Source of the DNA: Ruminococcus sp. UBA3665
GTDB taxonomy: Bacteria > Bacillota > Clostridia > Oscillospirales > Ruminococcaceae
Length of the DNA stretch: 37,412 nucleotides
Direction of reading: 5' to 3'
Assembly: GCA_002373165.1 (NCBI GenBank)
Contig: DFJS01000040.1
Location: forward strand, 1-37,412
Translations under genes and position numbers: made by a program
Notes under the pieces: generated by a model
The model's input: only the letters and a program-made list of their open reading frames with translations
The model's database searches: none
Told to the model about the DNA's origin: nothing
In this document: piece by piece, positions 6,714 through 15,617 of the stretch
How positions within the stretch are numbered: the first letter of the stretch is position 1
Layout: each line of letters starts with the position of its first letter

Positions 6714-7640
6714 ATGAAACGACTTGTGACAAGAAGCGATTTTGACGGGCTTGTCTGCGCTATGCTTCTGAAAGAATTGAATATGATCGGAGAAATTAAA
6801 TTTGTCCACCCCAAAGATGTACAGGATGGGAAAATTGATTTGTCTGAAAATGATATCACTACTAATCTGCCGTTTGATAAAAGAGTCGGCCTTGCTTTCG
6901 ATCATCATGAAAGTGAACTGATCCGCAATAAGCTGGAAGACTATAAAGATAAATATATCATCGACGGAGATGCCAAATCGGCGGCACGTGTTGTCTATGA
7001 TTATTACGGCGGCAAAGAGACATTCAAGCAAGTTTCGGAAGAAATTATGACTGCCGTGGATAAAGGCGACAGTGCCGACTTCACAAAAGACGAGATTCTG
7101 CACCCGACTGACTGGGTTCTGATGAATTTTCTCATGGATGCCAGAACCGGTCTTGGCCGGTTCCATAATTTCCGCATTTCTAATTATGAACTGATGATGG
7201 AGCTGATTACTTACTGTGTCAGTCATACGATTGAAGAAGTTCTTATGCTTCCTGATGTCAGAGAACGTGTTGATCTGTATTTTGAACAGCAGGAGCTGTT
7301 CAGGGCACAGCTGGAACGCATTACCAGAATTGACGGCAAAGTCGCTGTCATCGATCTGAGAAACGAAGAAACAATCTATGCCGGAAACAGATTTATGATC
7401 TATGCCATGCACCCGGAAATAGAACTCTCTGTCCATGTGGCGTGGGGATTCCGGAAACAGAATACTGCTGTCATGATCGGCAAGTCAATCATTAACCGGA
7501 ACTCGAAATTCAATATCGGCGAATTATGCCTTTCCTATGGCGGCGGCGGTCATGCCAATGCCGGTACCTGTCAGCTTGACAACGATAAAATCGATGCCGA
7601 ACTGCCCGTGATTCTGGATAAATTAAACGAAAGAGTCTGA
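6714..7640 (+). CDS. DHH-family phosphoesterase
   Basis: A 308-residue protein. Residues 8-12 (SDFDG) and DHH at 63-65 (AFDHHESE) are the metal-binding motifs of the DHH superfamily, and the C-terminal SYGGGGHANAG (about 275-285) is the DHHA1 substrate-binding loop. Members cleave phosphodiester or phosphoanhydride bonds in substrates such as nano-RNAs, pAp, cyclic dinucleotide products or polyphosphate. It is cytosolic, with no signal peptide. GGAGGAAAATTC before the ATG is a good ribosome binding site. The gene stands alone, with its own promoter and a strong terminator at 7657-7697. The exact substrate cannot be read from the sequence; an NrnB-type nuclease or an exopolyphosphatase-like enzyme are both possible. 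Confidence 0.88.
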   Translation: MKRLVTRSDFDGLVCAMLLKELNMIGEIKFVHPKDVQDGKIDLSENDITTNLPFDKRVGLAFDHHESELIRNKLEDYKDKYIIDGDAKSAARVVYDYYGGKETFKQVSEEIMTAVDKGDSADFTKDEILHPTDWVLMNFLMDARTGLGRFHNFRISNYELMMELITYCVSHTIEEVLMLPDVRERVDLYFEQQELFRAQLERITRIDGKVAVIDLRNEETIYAGNRFMIYAMHPEIELSVHVAWGFRKQNTAVMIGKSIINRNSKFNIGELCLSYGGGGHANAGTCQLDNDKIDAELPVILDKLNERV

Positions 7641-7656
7641 AACGAATGTCAAAACA

Positions 7657-7697
7657 GCAGGCATATTCTGCGGCAGCAGAGTGTGTCTGCATTTTTC
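7657..7697 (+). terminator. Terminator after the DHH gene
   Basis: A 15-base stem (7657-7671 with 7676-7690, three G-T wobbles) with a GGCA loop, followed by ATTTTTCG. It lies directly before the transcobalamin-like gene, for which I find no separate clear promoter. Confidence 0.75.
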
Positions 7698-7725
7698 GTT
7701 TCCGGAAAAGTCTGGAGTGCTTTTT

Positions 7726-9600
7726 ATGATCAAACAACTGGTTTCTTTTTTTCTTGCTTCTGTGCTGCTGTGTTCCTGCACAGTGCGCCTGTCCGTCTGT
7801 GCCGAAGATGTCACGCCGTATCTTCAGGGAATTACAGACTATCAGCTGCTCCGTTCCGGTGCGGAGAATATTCAGGACTGGATTGACGGCGCATTGTCCG
7901 AACATGCCGGCGTTTCCTCAGAATGGTATATTCTGGCACTAAGACAAAGCGGAGACTATGATTTTTCTGCCTACCGGGATGCACTTACAGCATATCTTGC
8001 AGAACATGAAATTTATTCAGCCTCTGCCCGACTGAAATATGCCCTTGCCTTTGCGGCTTCCGGAGAAGATACGCCGTATATCTCCGAAACGCTTGAAACT
8101 TCTTCCGGTCAGCAGGGGATTATGAGCTGGATTTACAGTCTGCATCTGCTGAATAACGGCTATGTCTGTGAAAGCTATACGGCATCCGGCGTGACGGAAC
8201 AGCTGCTTTCCATGCAGCTGGAAGACGGCGGCTGGGCTGTGATGGGAACAGTCGGCGATATCGATGTCACGGCCATGACATTGCAGGCACTGGCCGTTTC
8301 TTATCCGGAGAATTCCGCTGTGCAGGAGGCATGTGACAGAGCTGTGACATTCCTCGCTGACAGGCAGATGGATTACGGCGGTTTTCAGAGCTTCGGGACG
8401 CAGAATCTGGAAAGTACAGCCCAGGTTATCACTGCGCTTTCGGCACTCGGAATTGACAGTGCTTCGGATGAAAGATTTATCAAAAACGGCAATTCGCTGT
8501 TTCAGGGCATGGACTCCTTCCGGCTGGATGACGGCAGTTACTGTCATACTTATGACGGCGGCTCCAATGAAACGGCTACTGTACAGGCATTCTATACCTT
8601 TGTGGCGTACCAGAGAATGCAGAACGGACAGCCGCCGCTGTATATTCTGGAACAGTCCTCTCCGGAAGAGACAGCTTCTGTTCCGGAAGAACCAGCCCCG
8701 GAAGAAAATCCTGTTCCGATTCCGGAAGAAATTCCTGCTATTGAAATTCCTGAAATTCCCGAAACGCTCCCGGAAACGGAAGACTTGATTCCCGTGCAGG
8801 AAACAGAACAGATTATCAGTACTGTTTCAGAAACAGAGTCTATTTCTTCCGCATCGGCAATGAGCACAGTTCCGGAAACGACTGTTCCGCAGACAACGGA
8901 CAGCACAGCTTCTTCCACAACGACAGCAACAGAATCTGAAATTCTTTCTCAGACAAGCACATCCTCCGTGCAGACAGAAACTGTTACGGAAACTTCCGGA
9001 AATATTGTCAGTCCTGTGCCGGCATCATCTTCCGGAAACTGGAAAAAAACGGCCTATCTGATAATTCTCTGCACAGGCCTGACAGCATGTTTTCTGCTCT
9101 GGATTCTGAAAAAAAGAAACAGAAAGAATTTTTTCTGCATTATTCTGCTGATGCTGACGGCATCCGGCACTGTGTATCTGCTCCGGATTCAGTCGCCGGA
9201 AGAATATTATACACAAAATCCCATCCGGAAAGAAAATGCCGTCGGCACTGTGACGATCACAATCCGGTGTGATACGCTGATTGGCAAGGCGGATTCAGAA
9301 TATATTCCGGCGGACGGCGTGATTCTGGATATTACTGAAATCCCGCTGGCCGGTCAGGAAACAGTTTATGATATTCTGATGCAGACAGCACAGGCATACG
9401 GCATTCAGACAGAGCATAACAGCAGTTATTACATTTCCGGCATTCAGTATCTGTACGAAATGCAGTACGGCGATCTGTCCGGATGGATGTACCGTGTCAA
9501 CGGCGTACTGCCGTCTGTGGGCTGTGCGGAATATCTTCTGCATGACGGCGATGCCATCGAATGGCTGTACAGCTGTGAAATCGGCAATGATCTGGAATAA
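7726..9600 (+). CDS. Membrane-anchored transcobalamin-like protein (alpha/alpha toroid plus DUF4430)
   Basis: From ATG 7726 (GGAG 8 bases upstream) the product has 624 residues. Order: signal peptide 1-26 (LLCSC could be a lipobox); alpha/alpha-toroid repeats about 30-298 with LEDGGWAVMG and DYGGFQSFG like squalene-cyclase/intrinsic-factor repeats; Pro/Glu then Ser/Thr-rich linker 308-437; two membrane helices about 441-462 and 469-487 with a basic turn KKRNRKN between; and a C-terminal DUF4430 domain about 507-622 (GWMYRVNGV, LHDGDAIEWLYSC). Toroid followed by DUF4430 is the domain order of vertebrate intrinsic factor and transcobalamin, which bind cobalamin between the two domains. The hairpin would place both domains outside the cell. 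The ECF S component gene follows 22 bases later, so the pair probably captures and imports a corrinoid. The ligand is inferred. Confidence 0.78.
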   Translation: MIKQLVSFFLASVLLCSCTVRLSVCAEDVTPYLQGITDYQLLRSGAENIQDWIDGALSEHAGVSSEWYILALRQSGDYDFSAYRDALTAYLAEHEIYSASARLKYALAFAASGEDTPYISETLETSSGQQGIMSWIYSLHLLNNGYVCESYTASGVTEQLLSMQLEDGGWAVMGTVGDIDVTAMTLQALAVSYPENSAVQEACDRAVTFLADRQMDYGGFQSFGTQNLESTAQVITALSALGIDSASDERFIKNGNSLFQGMDSFRLDDGSYCHTYDGGSNETATVQAFYTFVAYQRMQNGQPPLYILEQSSPEETASVPEEPAPEENPVPIPEEIPAIEIPEIPETLPETEDLIPVQETEQIISTVSETESISSASAMSTVPETTVPQTTDSTASSTTTATESEILSQTSTSSVQTETVTETSGNIVSPVPASSSGNWKKTAYLIILCTGLTACFLLWILKKRNRKNFFCIILLMLTASGTVYLLRIQSPEEYYTQNPIRKENAVGTVTITIRCDTLIGKADSEYIPADGVILDITEIPLAGQETVYDILMQTAQAYGIQTEHNSSYYISGIQYLYEMQYGDLSGWMYRVNGVLPSVGCAEYLLHDGDAIEWLYSCEIGNDLE

Positions 9601-9622
9601 ATCCGGAAGAAAGGGCTTTTTC

Positions 9623-10309
9623 ATGTTAATCATTGCAAATCGAACCTGCCGGAAACTATTCCGGTACGGAATTCCTCTTTTTGGACTTCCTGTTCTGACA
9701 TTGATTGGTTCTGTAGTTCTGAAAGGCAGATATTATCTTCCTGTGGCAATGCTGGGAGCATTGCTTGCCTTTCTGCTGTTCGCGGCCGGATTTGAACAGA
9801 AAAAAATCGGCACAAGACGGCTGGTTGCCGTCTCTGTCATGACAGCAATGTGTTTTATCGGCCGATTTCTGCCGCTTCTGAAACCTATGATTGCACTGAC
9901 AATTATTACTGCCATTTATCTTGGCAGAGAATCCGGTTTTCTGACCGGATCACTGGCGGCACTGCTTTCTAATTTTTATTTCGGGCAGGGGCCGTGGACT
10001 ATTTTTCAGATGCTGACATGGGGCATGATCGGCTGGTTTGCCGGGCTGTTCTCCGGAATTCTGAAGAAAAATAAACTGCTTCTGCTGGGTTACGGGATTA
10101 TTTCCGGCATTCTGTATTCTTTCTCCATGGATGTCTGGACTGTATTATGGTATGCCGGGGAATTCGACTGGGGATTGTACCGTTCGGCACTGATAACGGC
10201 CGTTCCGTATACGATTTCTTATGTTCTGTCGAATCTGCTGTTTTTATATTTCCTGAAAGAACCGTTCGGACAAAAACTGGAGCGAATCCGGATTAAATAC
10301 GGCATCTGA
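9623..10309 (+). CDS. ECF transporter S component, probably for cobalamin
   Basis: A hydrophobic protein of 228 residues from ATG 9623 (GAAAGGG upstream), with five or six membrane helices. RRLVAVSVMTAM at about residue 72 resembles the S-component helix that docks the T subunit, and FGQGPWTIFQMLTWG is a stretch I associate with the CbrT-type cobalamin S components of Firmicutes. S components bind the vitamin and work with shared EcfA, EcfA' and EcfT subunits, which are not encoded here. The longer frame starting at 9494 only overlaps the previous gene. Coupling with the transcobalamin-like gene supports a corrinoid substrate. Confidence 0.75.
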   Translation: MLIIANRTCRKLFRYGIPLFGLPVLTLIGSVVLKGRYYLPVAMLGALLAFLLFAAGFEQKKIGTRRLVAVSVMTAMCFIGRFLPLLKPMIALTIITAIYLGRESGFLTGSLAALLSNFYFGQGPWTIFQMLTWGMIGWFAGLFSGILKKNKLLLLGYGIISGILYSFSMDVWTVLWYAGEFDWGLYRSALITAVPYTISYVLSNLLFLYFLKEPFGQKLERIRIKYGI

Positions 10310-10319
10310 CAGCTTTTGC

Positions 10320-10348
10320 TTGAAAAATTCCGGAATCTGTGCTATAAT
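10320..10348 (+). promoter_or_regulatory. Sigma-A promoter for the glycosyltransferase gene
   Basis: TTGAAA (10320-10325), 17 bases, TATAAT (10343-10348), about 34 bases before the start codon at 10382. Confidence 0.7.
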
Positions 10349-10381
10349 ATAAAAAATATTCCCGAAAGGAGCATCCTGATT

Positions 10382-11950
10382 ATGAGAGTATGCTTATTGA
10401 ACGATACTTTTCCGCCCGTGATTGACGGCGTTGTGACAGTCGTCCGGAATTATGCCGAAATTATGACAAATTCCGGTCATCATGCCCTTGTAGCTACGCC
10501 GAAATATCCCGGCGCAGATTATTCAGATTATCCGTATCCTGTCATTCCGTATCATAGCTTTGATATTTCTGATATCGCTGACGGATACCGCGCCGGCAAT
10601 CCGCTGGCAATGAAATCGGTCAATCAGATAATTCAGTTTCAGCCGGATATTCTTCATGTACACTGCCCGGCAGTATCGGCCATTATGGGCCGGATTCTCC
10701 GGAATGAAACTAACGCGCCGATTATTTTTACTTATCATACAAAATATGATGTGGATATCGCCAAAGCAATTAAATCAGAACGCTTGCAGAAAGATGTGAT
10801 TAAAGCCATGATTACTAATATTTCTGCCTGTGACGAAGTCTGGACGGTCAGTCATGGGGCAGGGGACAGCCTGAAAGCTCTGGGCTATGAGGGAGAAATC
10901 CGTGTTGTCTCCAACGGCGTGGATTTCGCCAAAGGCCGTGCTGATGCCGCTCTGGTAGCCGAAACAGTAAAAGATTTCGACCTTCCGGAAGATGTCCCCA
11001 TGTTCTTATTTGTCGGCAGAATTATGAAATACAAAGGTCTGCCGCTGATTCTCGATGCTATGCGCATTCTGTCGGAACAGAAGCAGAATTACAGAATGGT
11101 GCTGATCGGAACAGGTGCCGATGCGCCGGAACTTCAGCAGAAAGTCAGGGAATACGGCATTCCGCTGGATATCCGGCAGGAAAACGGCGAAATTTCCAGC
11201 GAACCCGGTTCTGTTTCTGCCGGAAAAATTATCTTTACAGGAGCTGTCTATGACCGGAATATCCTCCGCGCATGGAATACCCGTGCAGATGCCTTTATTT
11301 TCCCGTCGACTTACGATACAAACGGCCTTGTTGTCCGCGAAGCCGCCGCCTGCGGTCTGGCAAGCGTACTGATTTCCGGTTCCTGTGCCGCCGAAGGCAT
11401 CACTCACGCCCAGGACGGATGGCTCGTAGAAGAATCCGGCGAATCTATTGCCGCACTCCTGAAAGAAATTTCTCAGAATCCGGAGCATATGCATCAGACA
11501 GGCCAGAATGCTATGGATAAAATTTATATCTCCTGGGAAGAAAGCATTCAGGCTGCACTGGATCGCTATCAGAAAGTTCTGGAAATGCGCCACGCCGGAA
11601 CTCTCAAACCCAGAAGAAACGGCAAATCGGATAAATTCCTGAATATCACTGCCGATACAATGAAGGCTCTGTATCAGGTTGTCCGTACACCGAGAACACT
11701 GCATGAAGGCATGATGGAAAACTTCGAGGAACTGAAACAGGATTTCAGAGAAAGAAAAGCAGAATTCCGCGAGGGCTTTGAAGAAACCTGGGAAAACGGA
11801 AAACAGGCAATCAGAGAAAAAACAGAAGAATTCAAAGAAGGCTTTGAAACAACATGGGAAAACAGAAAGCAGGCTTTCAGAGACAAAAAAGAAGAATTTA
11901 AAGAAGGGTTTGAAACAACATGGGAAAAAATGAATGGTTCAAAGAAATGA
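10382..11950 (+). CDS. GT4-type glycosyltransferase with a C-terminal 22-residue repeat tail
   Basis: A protein of 522 residues from ATG 10382 (AAGGAG upstream). The N-terminal Rossmann half starts MRVCLLNDTFPPVIDGV and has ILHVHCPAV and TYHTKYD; the C-terminal half has FVGRIMKYKGLPLILDA, LIGTGADAPEL and TYDTNGLVVREAAACG, the GT4 E-x7-E nucleotide-sugar site. Close patterns occur in glucosyltransferases acting on diacylglycerol or other lipids. After about residue 435 comes a charged helical tail ending in three copies of a 22-residue unit (EFKEGFETTWENRKQAFRDK). Amphipathic repeats of this kind could attach the enzyme to the inner membrane face (inference). The last 31 bases overlap the GH13 gene, so the two enzymes are translationally coupled. 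Confidence 0.8.
   Translation: MRVCLLNDTFPPVIDGVVTVVRNYAEIMTNSGHHALVATPKYPGADYSDYPYPVIPYHSFDISDIADGYRAGNPLAMKSVNQIIQFQPDILHVHCPAVSAIMGRILRNETNAPIIFTYHTKYDVDIAKAIKSERLQKDVIKAMITNISACDEVWTVSHGAGDSLKALGYEGEIRVVSNGVDFAKGRADAALVAETVKDFDLPEDVPMFLFVGRIMKYKGLPLILDAMRILSEQKQNYRMVLIGTGADAPELQQKVREYGIPLDIRQENGEISSEPGSVSAGKIIFTGAVYDRNILRAWNTRADAFIFPSTYDTNGLVVREAAACGLASVLISGSCAAEGITHAQDGWLVEESGESIAALLKEISQNPEHMHQTGQNAMDKIYISWEESIQAALDRYQKVLEMRHAGTLKPRRNGKSDKFLNITADTMKALYQVVRTPRTLHEGMMENFEELKQDFRERKAEFREGFEETWENGKQAIREKTEEFKEGFETTWENRKQAFRDKKEEFKEGFETTWEKMNGSKK
11762..11938 (+). repeat. 66-base in-frame tandem repeat at the glycosyltransferase 3' end
   Basis: Units start at 11762, 11828 and 11894 (GAATTC or GAATTT). 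The first two are full 66-base units and the third is partial. Each encodes EF(R/K)EGFE-TWEN. The GH13 start codon (11920) lies inside unit 3; unit 2 carries the same ACAACATGGGAAAA context. Confidence 0.85.
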
Positions 11951-13575
11951 GTTTTTATCAGATCTGGCCGCGCAGTTTTGCCGACGGCAACGGCGACGGC
12001 ATCGGCGATCTGTACGGCGTTTATGATAAGCTGGAATATATCAAAGCCCTCGGCGTCGACGGTATCTGGTTTTCTCCGCTCTATCCGTCCCCCAATGCCG
12101 ATTATGGTTATGATATCTCAGATTATAAAAATATTCATCCGGATTTCGGCACGCTGGAACAGTTTGACAAAGTACTGCAAAAAGCGCATCAGCTCGGCCT
12201 GAAAATAATTATGGATCTGGTCATCAATCATACTTCCGACGAGCATTTCTGGTTTCAGGAAAGCCGGAAAAGCCGGGATAATCCGTATTCCAATTATTAT
12301 ATCTGGCGCGATCAGCCCAATAACTGGGAATCGCTTTTCGAGGGAAAAGCATGGGAATACGAACCTATGAGAGATCAGTATTATCTGCATCTGTTCTCGA
12401 AAAAACAGCCTGATTTAAATATGGATGACCCCAAAGTCCGGGAAGAAGTCAGATCTGTCATGCAGTTCTGGCTTGACCGCGGTGTAGACGGTTTCCGGGA
12501 AGATGTCATCAATTTTATTTCCAAGCGCGACGGACTGCCGGACGGACTGCCGTTTGTACCGCTGGCAAACGGCATCATGCATTATAAAGACGGCCCTCAT
12601 ATTCATGAATATATGGCAGAATTCCGGAAAACAGCACAGCAGTATCATGCTGTCCAGATCGGAGAAGGCCCTATGACAACGGTACATTCTGCCCTGCGCT
12701 ACCTGACCGGAAAAGACAAATCTCTGGATATGATGATTTCTTTTGACCATATGCTTGCCGACTGCTTTATGACGGAATATCTGCAAAAACCGTTTCAGCT
12801 GAAAAGCTATAAATCCGCGCTGTCACGATGGCAGTATCGGCTTGCCGGAAAAGCCTGGAATGCTCTGTATCTGGAAAATCATGACCATCCCAGAATCATC
12901 AGCCGTTACGGCAGCGAAATTTTCTGGAAAGAAAGCGGAAAAATGCTGGCCGTCAGCTATCTGTTTCTACAGGGCACACCGTTTATCTATCAGGGGCAGG
13001 AAATCGGCATGACGAATATCCGGCTTTCTTCAATAGAACAATATGAAGATATTGCAAGCAGAAATAATTATGACCGTCTGCTGACTTACGAACCGGCGGA
13101 AAAACGTCTGAAGCGTGTTCAGGCATCCAGCCGGGATTCTGCCCGGACTCCCATGCAGTGGAGCAGTGCGCCGTATGCCGGATTTTCGCAGGTGAAACCA
13201 TGGTTTTTTGTCAATCCGAATTATCCTTATATCAACGTGGAAACGGAAGAACAGGACCCGGACAGCATTCTTCATTTTTACCGCCGCTGTCTGCATCTGC
13301 GCCGGCACAGCAAGGCATTACTGTTCGGAACATATCACGAATTTTTCCCGAAACATCCGCATCTTTACATGTACGAACGGGTTTATCAGGATATCGGCTA
13401 TCTAGTTCTCTGTTCGTTTACAGAAAAAAATCTTTCCGTACGTCTGCCGGAAAAATATGCAGGCCGGAAACTCCAGCTGGTGCTGTGCAATTATTCCGGC
13501 CGGGACGGCACTTCTTCTGTTCTTCTGCCGTATGAGGCCAGAGTCTACCGCGCAAGACTCAAAACAAGTACTTGA
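11920..13575 (+). CDS. GH13 alpha-glucosidase, oligo-1,6-glucosidase type
   Basis: A 551-residue cytosolic protein without a signal peptide. NEWFKEMSFYQIWPRSF and DGNGDGIGDLYG at the start are typical of GH13 subfamily 31. Catalytic residues are visible: nucleophile Asp195 in GFREDVINFI, acid/base Glu249 in QIGEG, and stabiliser Asp322 in ENHDHPR. Val after the nucleophile is the residue linked to alpha-1,6 specificity in oligo-1,6-glucosidases, so isomaltose-type or dextran oligosaccharides are likely substrates. The start ATG fits the family but lies in the upstream gene's third repeat, with only a weak AAGGG about 12 bases before it. It overlaps the glycosyltransferase gene by 31 bases. 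Confidence 0.9.
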   Translation: MGKNEWFKEMSFYQIWPRSFADGNGDGIGDLYGVYDKLEYIKALGVDGIWFSPLYPSPNADYGYDISDYKNIHPDFGTLEQFDKVLQKAHQLGLKIIMDLVINHTSDEHFWFQESRKSRDNPYSNYYIWRDQPNNWESLFEGKAWEYEPMRDQYYLHLFSKKQPDLNMDDPKVREEVRSVMQFWLDRGVDGFREDVINFISKRDGLPDGLPFVPLANGIMHYKDGPHIHEYMAEFRKTAQQYHAVQIGEGPMTTVHSALRYLTGKDKSLDMMISFDHMLADCFMTEYLQKPFQLKSYKSALSRWQYRLAGKAWNALYLENHDHPRIISRYGSEIFWKESGKMLAVSYLFLQGTPFIYQGQEIGMTNIRLSSIEQYEDIASRNNYDRLLTYEPAEKRLKRVQASSRDSARTPMQWSSAPYAGFSQVKPWFFVNPNYPYINVETEEQDPDSILHFYRRCLHLRRHSKALLFGTYHEFFPKHPHLYMYERVYQDIGYLVLCSFTEKNLSVRLPEKYAGRKLQLVLCNYSGRDGTSSVLLPYEARVYRARLKTST

Positions 13576-13600
13576 TTTCTGATGCAAAATATGCTATAAT
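13572..13600 (+). promoter_or_regulatory. Sigma-A promoter for the GGDEF gene
   Basis: TTGATT (13572-13577), 17 bases, TATAAT (13595-13600), overlapping the end of the GH13 gene. Confidence 0.65.
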
Positions 13601-13660
13601 ATTACTGATATGATCCGTACATGCTGTGCGGACTGAATAAACAAGGAGTCGTGATTTTTT

Positions 13661-15598
13661 ATGTTGAATTATCAGGAAACTGTCAGACAAATCCGGAATA
13701 TTGCTGTCATCGTGGCCGGAATTGATGAAGAATACCAGAACAGCATGATAGAAGGCATTATTGACTGTGCCAAGACGTATCATGCCAATATTTCCTGCTT
13801 TGCCTCGTTCAGCGGCGTAATTGCAAGCAGCCGCTATGATATCGGTGAATATAATATCTATGAACTGGTAAATATGCAGAAATTCGATGCCCTGATTCTG
13901 ATGACCAATACTATCAGCGATCCGGAGGAAAAAGCAAAAATGATCCGGAGAGCCAAAGAGTCCGGTCTGCCGACAGTTGTGCTTGACGGCGAGGAAGACC
14001 CGGATTTTTATCATGTAAGAATTAATAATCAAAAAGCTATGCGCGAAATTGTACAGCATGTGATCAAAGAACATCATGCAAAACAAATCTGCTGTATTGC
14101 AGGGCCTCAGGCAAATCCGGAAGCACGTGACCGCTACAGGGCATTCTGTGAAATGATGGAGGAAAACGGTCTGACTGTCGGCAAAAATCAGGTATATTTC
14201 GGCGATTTCCGTGCCGCAGACGGCAAAAAGGCTCTGGAAACGTTCTTTTCTTCCAAAATGGATGTGCCGGATGCCATTATCTGCGCTAATGATGCCATGG
14301 CACTGGCCGTGGTAGCCGAACTGGAAAAACATGACTATTCTGTTCCGGATGATATTATCGTCACTGGATTTGATAATACTTACAATGCAAGGCATTACTG
14401 TCCTGCACTGACAACTGTCTCCCGGCCGCTGAATGAAGCCGGTTATAAAGCCTGTGAAATGCTGCTGCATGTACTCAGCGGCAAGGAAACCGAACACTGC
14501 ATGATTCTGGATGCTGAACCCGTTTTCGCTGAAAGCTGCGGATGCTGTACGGATATTTCCAAAAATATCCGTCAGTATAAAAAAAGCACATTCCAGCTGA
14601 TTGATGACTGCCGGAATGATATCTCCCTCCTGAACAGAATGACAACCGAACTGGCTGAATCAGAAACAATTGAAGAAAATTTTCAGGTTATCAGTCATTT
14701 CATCAGCGAACTGGACTGCGAAAAATACTGTATCTGTCTTTGCTCTGAATGGGAAGGCGTATTTCATGACGTACTCGGCCAGAAAGAAGAAGCCTATCAG
14801 ATTCACGGGTACACGCGCAGCATGAGTGCACCGCTGATCTGGGACAAAGGACAAATCCGCACGGCAGAAAACTTCCGCACAGAAGAAATGTACCCTGAAC
14901 CCCTGACGGACGGCGGCAATGTCAGCTATTTTCTGCCGCTGCATTTCCGTGAAAGATGCCTGGGCTATTATATCATCACAAACGGCGAATTTCCTATTAA
15001 AAGCATGTTATGCCATTCGCTGATGCTGAATATCAGCAATTCTATTGAAAATATCAGAAAACTGATTCATCTTGGCAATGTCATTCATGAACTGGATATG
15101 CTCTACACGACTGACCCCATGTGCGGCATCTATAACCGTAACGGATTCATCCGCATGGCCGATCAGATCATGAAAAAAGCCAGAGAAGAAAAATCCAAAA
15201 TTCTGATTGCTTTTATCGATATGGACGGCCTGAAAATGATCAACGACAATTACGGCCATAAAGAAGGCGATTTTGCTCTCCAGCGACTTGCCGCCGTCAT
15301 CAGAGAAAGCTGTAAAGATACCAAAATCTGTGCCAGATTCGGCGGCGATGAATTTATCATTTTCGGCGGAAATGCCCATGATGCCGAAATTGAACCTCTG
15401 GAAGGCACCATCCGGAAACGTATTTCTGATATCAATCATGCTGTAAACAAGCCTTACCAGATTGATGCCAGTGTCGGCATGTTTGTGACCGAAGTCGGCG
15501 ATGAAGATACGCTGTTCGGCCTGATTACCGAAGCCGATACCCTGATGTATGAACAGAAAAAAAGAAAGAAAACGTCACGCTATCTCAGAAAAGCCTGA
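13661..15598 (+). CDS. Diguanylate cyclase with LacI-type sugar-binding-like sensor
   Basis: A 645-residue protein. Residues 10-290 look like the periplasmic-binding-protein-like domain of LacI/GalR regulators (IRNIAVIVAGIDEEYQNSMI, FDALILM, DAIICANDAMALAV, IIVTGFDNT), but there is no DNA-binding helix-turn-helix before it. A middle region (about 305-465) may be a GAF-like or helical linker. Residues about 470-640 are a GGDEF domain with ARFGGDEFIIFG (GGDEF at 561-565) and DPMCGIYNRNGF, so c-di-GMP synthesis is expected. The RxxD inhibitory site before GGDEF is absent. There is no signal peptide or membrane helix, so a cytosolic ligand, perhaps a sugar, would be sensed. The gene just upstream is a glycoside hydrolase, and the Hsp90-like gene follows after 19 bases. 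Confidence 0.85.
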   Translation: MLNYQETVRQIRNIAVIVAGIDEEYQNSMIEGIIDCAKTYHANISCFASFSGVIASSRYDIGEYNIYELVNMQKFDALILMTNTISDPEEKAKMIRRAKESGLPTVVLDGEEDPDFYHVRINNQKAMREIVQHVIKEHHAKQICCIAGPQANPEARDRYRAFCEMMEENGLTVGKNQVYFGDFRAADGKKALETFFSSKMDVPDAIICANDAMALAVVAELEKHDYSVPDDIIVTGFDNTYNARHYCPALTTVSRPLNEAGYKACEMLLHVLSGKETEHCMILDAEPVFAESCGCCTDISKNIRQYKKSTFQLIDDCRNDISLLNRMTTELAESETIEENFQVISHFISELDCEKYCICLCSEWEGVFHDVLGQKEEAYQIHGYTRSMSAPLIWDKGQIRTAENFRTEEMYPEPLTDGGNVSYFLPLHFRERCLGYYIITNGEFPIKSMLCHSLMLNISNSIENIRKLIHLGNVIHELDMLYTTDPMCGIYNRNGFIRMADQIMKKAREEKSKILIAFIDMDGLKMINDNYGHKEGDFALQRLAAVIRESCKDTKICARFGGDEFIIFGGNAHDAEIEPLEGTIRKRISDINHAVNKPYQIDASVGMFVTEVGDEDTLFGLITEADTLMYEQKKRKKTSRYLRKA

Positions 15599-15617
15599 CA
15601 GAAAGAAAGGAATTCTT

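Noticed and set aside
6630..7436. 268-codon open frame on the minus strand
   Set aside because: Antisense to the DHH phosphoesterase with its catalytic motifs.
13559..14497. 312-codon open frame on the minus strand
   Set aside because: It lies opposite the sensor domain of the GGDEF protein and has no ribosome binding site or recognisable family.
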